In this document: positions 9,955-11,247 of the stretch, in pieces
How the letters are laid out: each line of letters starts with the position of its first letter
Numbering within the stretch: the first letter of the stretch is position 1
DNA from: DALYJJ01 sp031969915
GTDB lineage: Bacteria; Acidobacteriota; Terriglobia; Bryobacterales; Bryobacteraceae
Assembly: GCA_031969915.1 (NCBI GenBank)
Contig: DALYJJ010000175.1
Coordinates: 1 to 11,247 of the forward strand
DNA length: 11,247 nt
Direction: 5' to 3'
Notes under the pieces: generated by a model
What the model saw: the letters and a program-made list of their open reading frames with translations, nothing else
Told to the model about the DNA's origin: nothing
The model's database searches: none
Translations under genes and position numbers: made by a program

Positions 9955-10808
9955 TGGCGCGCCGGCGGCCAGTCCGCCTCGAGGTGGGCCGGCGATGAAG
10001 AGCCTGCACGCGCGCCGGTGCGCTTCCCGATGCGATGTCCCAGATGGGTGGCTAAGCGTTCTTCCAGCCGGTCTTCGCTCACGTCGCTTTCGATATCTCC
10101 GAACGCGGCCAGCGAGATGCACCCGCGCTCCTCGGAAACGATGATCGCGAGGCAGTCCGTCTCCTCAGTGATGCCGATGCCCGCGCGGTGCCTGGTGCCC
10201 ATGTTGCGCATCACGTTCGGATTCACGCTCAAGGGCAGGAAGCAGGCGGCGGCCGCGATCCGGTTGCCCTGGATGATCACTGCGCCGTCGTGCAGCGCGG
10301 TGCCGGGCATGAAAATGGAGAGCAGCAAGTCGCGGGAGAGCGCCGCGTCCAGGGCGACGCCGCTTTCGACGAAGGTGCGCAGGCCGATGTCGCGCTCCAG
10401 AACGATCAACGCCCCGGTCTTTTGCTCCGCCAGCTTGGTTACGGCCAGGATGACCTCGTCGGCGGTCTCGCGGCTTTGCAGGCGGCTGCCCACGCCGGCG
10501 AACCGGCGGCGGCCCAGCCGCGCCAGCAGGCGCCGGATTTCGGCCTGAAAGAGGACGATTAGAGCGAAAATCGAATACGGAGCGAGCGCCGCCAGTATGC
10601 TGCGGAGCAGCTCCAGCTTCGCCCACACCGCGATCATATACACCAGGAGCACCACCACCACGCCCACCGTAATGTGCGCCGACCGGCGCCCACGCACGAT
10701 GATAATGAACTGGTAAATAATGACCGCGACAATGAAAATGTCCACGATGGCCGTCAGGTCGAACTTCGGCCAAAGCGCCAGCAGAGACTGGTAGACAGAG
10801 GACATCAT
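9951..10808 (-). CDS. cdaA: Membrane diadenylate cyclase (CdaA/DacA type)
   Basis: 285 aa; makes cyclic di-AMP from two ATP at the inner membrane. About three N-terminal helices lie at roughly 18-38, 45-62 and 70-88, followed by the cytoplasmic DAC domain. The catalytic LHDGAVII has DGA at 174-176, and GTRHRAGIG has RHR at 206-208; both signatures are intact, so the enzyme should be active. Two adjacent ATGs (10808 and 10805) are possible starts; AAAGG 5 nt before the first slightly favours it. The C-terminal tail after residue 260 is Ala/Arg/Pro-rich and unlike the conserved core. This is the first gene of the cdaA-ybbR-glmM cluster, with an ATGA overlap into ybbR. Confidence 0.95.
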   Translation of the reverse strand: MMSSVYQSLLALWPKFDLTAIVDIFIVAVIIYQFIIIVRGRRSAHITVGVVVVLLVYMIAVWAKLELLRSILAALAPYSIFALIVLFQAEIRRLLARLGRRRFAGVGSRLQSRETADEVILAVTKLAEQKTGALIVLERDIGLRTFVESGVALDAALSRDLLLSIFMPGTALHDGAVIIQGNRIAAAACFLPLSVNPNVMRNMGTRHRAGIGITEETDCLAIIVSEERGCISLAAFGDIESDVSEDRLEERLATHLGHRIGKRTGARAGSSSPAHLEADWPPARQ

Positions 10809-10872
10809 CCGGGCCTTTTCCAGTGTAGCCGATGCCGAACCAAAAGTCGGCTAATTTGTTGTGGCGAAAGCC
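10809..10872 (-). promoter_or_regulatory. Short spacer before cdaA with competing hairpins
   Basis: This 64-bp gap separates the epimerase-like gene from cdaA on the same strand. TAGCCGA at 10826-10832 pairs with TCGGCTA at 10847-10853 (14-nt loop); GCCGA at 10834-10838 can instead pair with part of the same right arm (8-nt loop). No T-run follows on the minus strand, so a strong terminator is unlikely. A weak -10-like TACACT (minus strand, 10827-10822) precedes cdaA but lacks a good -35 partner. The spacer may therefore be a weak terminator, a small 5' leader, or plain read-through. Confidence 0.25.
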
Positions 10873-11247
10873 TTACGGCAGGTGGGCGCGCAGGAACCGG
10901 ATGCCGTCCCAGGCGATCGATTCCGTGGTCGGAGCCAGATCGCGCCAGATGCAGGCGGCGGCGGCGATCTCCTTAATCTGGCCGCCGAAACTCTCGATGG
11001 TCACCCAGCCGTCGTAGTTCATCTGCTTCAGCGCGCCGAACACACCGGGCCAATCGACGTGCCCGCTCCCCGGTGTGCCGCGGTCGTTCTCGCAGACATG
11101 GACGTGTTTCAGATGCCGGCCGCAATGCAGGAAGCCCGCCGCCACGTCCTTTTCCTCAATATTCGCGTGGAAGGTGTCGAACAGGATGCCGACCTTCGGA
11201 TGGCCGACGCCTTCCACGCGAATATTGAGGAAAAGGACGTGGCGGCG
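10873..11247 (-). CDS. Ketose 3-epimerase-like TIM-barrel protein, C-terminal part
   Basis: The 5' part lies outside the window. About 114 reliable residues (from 11217 down) match the sugar phosphate isomerase/epimerase fold, closest to the D-tagatose/D-psicose 3-epimerase group that interconverts ketoses at C3 with a metal ion. In LFDTFHANIEEKD, KHVHVCENDRGTPGSGHVDW and TIESF, the putative ligands are D14, H40 and E75, counted from the GTG at 11217. Spacings D+26 to H and +61 to E equal D183/H209/E244 of the Agrobacterium enzyme as I recall it. H17 (D+3) and R46 (D+32) match the recalled substrate-contact His and Arg. The first metal ligand (Glu) would lie upstream. The GTG at 11217 is not a real start. 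Codons beyond about 11217 fall in the fold-back repeat, read RRHVLFLNIR, and are probably not native. Confidence 0.85.
   Translation of the reverse strand, partial: RRHVLFLNIRVEGVGHPKVGILFDTFHANIEEKDVAAGFLHCGRHLKHVHVCENDRGTPGSGHVDWPGVFGALKQMNYDGWVTIESFGGQIKEIAAAACIWRDLAPTTESIAWDGIRFLRAHLP
11137..11247. repeat. Near-perfect 43-bp inverted repeat ending at the window edge
   Basis: Bases 11211-11247 are the exact reverse complement of 11137-11173 (37 of 37). Extending inward to 11179 and 11205 gives 42 of 43, with the only mismatch at 11175/11209, around a 25-nt loop (11180-11204). The left arm encodes the conserved DTFHANIEEKDVAA segment of the epimerase; the right arm, read in the gene frame, gives unrelated residues. 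The repeat ends precisely at the last base, as expected if the contig stops inside a fold-back chimera. Confidence 0.9.

Noticed and set aside
9955..10122. 56-codon N-terminal extension of the YbbR protein
   Set aside because: Arg-rich shadow of the cdaA 3' end; the ATG at 9954 overlapping the cdaA stop opens the membrane helix directly.

Overview
The window reads as one chromosomal segment of a GC-rich, diderm, free-living bacterium. An outer-membrane channel, a periplasmic lipoprotein adaptor and an RND pump together require an outer membrane. A Gfo/Idh/MocA oxidoreductase and a ketose 3-epimerase-like protein sit beside a cdaA-ybbR-glmM cluster. This mix, with the codon use, fits Acidobacteriota of the Solibacter/Bryobacter type, but the phylum is an inference and was not tested. 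Nearly all DNA is coding. No rRNA, tRNA, CRISPR array, transposase or phage gene was seen.

Layout. 44-1192 (-) is a Gfo/Idh/MocA sugar-type dehydrogenase with a terminator-like hairpin after its stop at 3-32. A 105-bp divergent spacer holds a perfect 22-bp palindrome. 1298-1642 (+) is a small, unrecognised two-helix membrane protein. 7465-1575 (-) is a compact four-gene export operon in the order tolC-like, adaptor, RND permease, YgaP-type/DUF2892 membrane protein. All three junctions overlap by 4 to 14 nt. 7541-7945 (+) is an OsmC-family protein divergent from the export operon, with a 75-bp spacer that contains a GTGAC-N11-GTCAC dyad. 10808-7942 (-) is the conserved cyclic-di-AMP/cell-wall cluster cdaA, ybbR (cdaR), glmM. 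10873 to the window end (-) is the C-terminal part of a ketose 3-epimerase-like TIM-barrel protein.

How the genes work together. The export operon encodes a complete tripartite envelope pump plus an extra small inner-membrane protein whose relatives are linked to rhodanese/sulfane sulfur chemistry. With the divergent OsmC thiol peroxidase-like gene, it suggests a thiol, sulfur or oxidative-stress theme; this is inference. CdaA makes c-di-AMP, the YbbR protein is its membrane partner, and GlmM feeds UDP-GlcNAc synthesis, so this cluster ties nucleotide signalling to peptidoglycan precursor supply.

No clear new biological system is visible. The most striking raw signal is a fold-back at the right end. 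The last 37 bases are an exact reverse complement of 11137-11173, and the match extends to 42/43 bp. The left copy encodes a conserved epimerase motif and the right copy does not. This looks like a chimeric contig end, so the last roughly 30 to 40 bases should not be trusted as native sequence.
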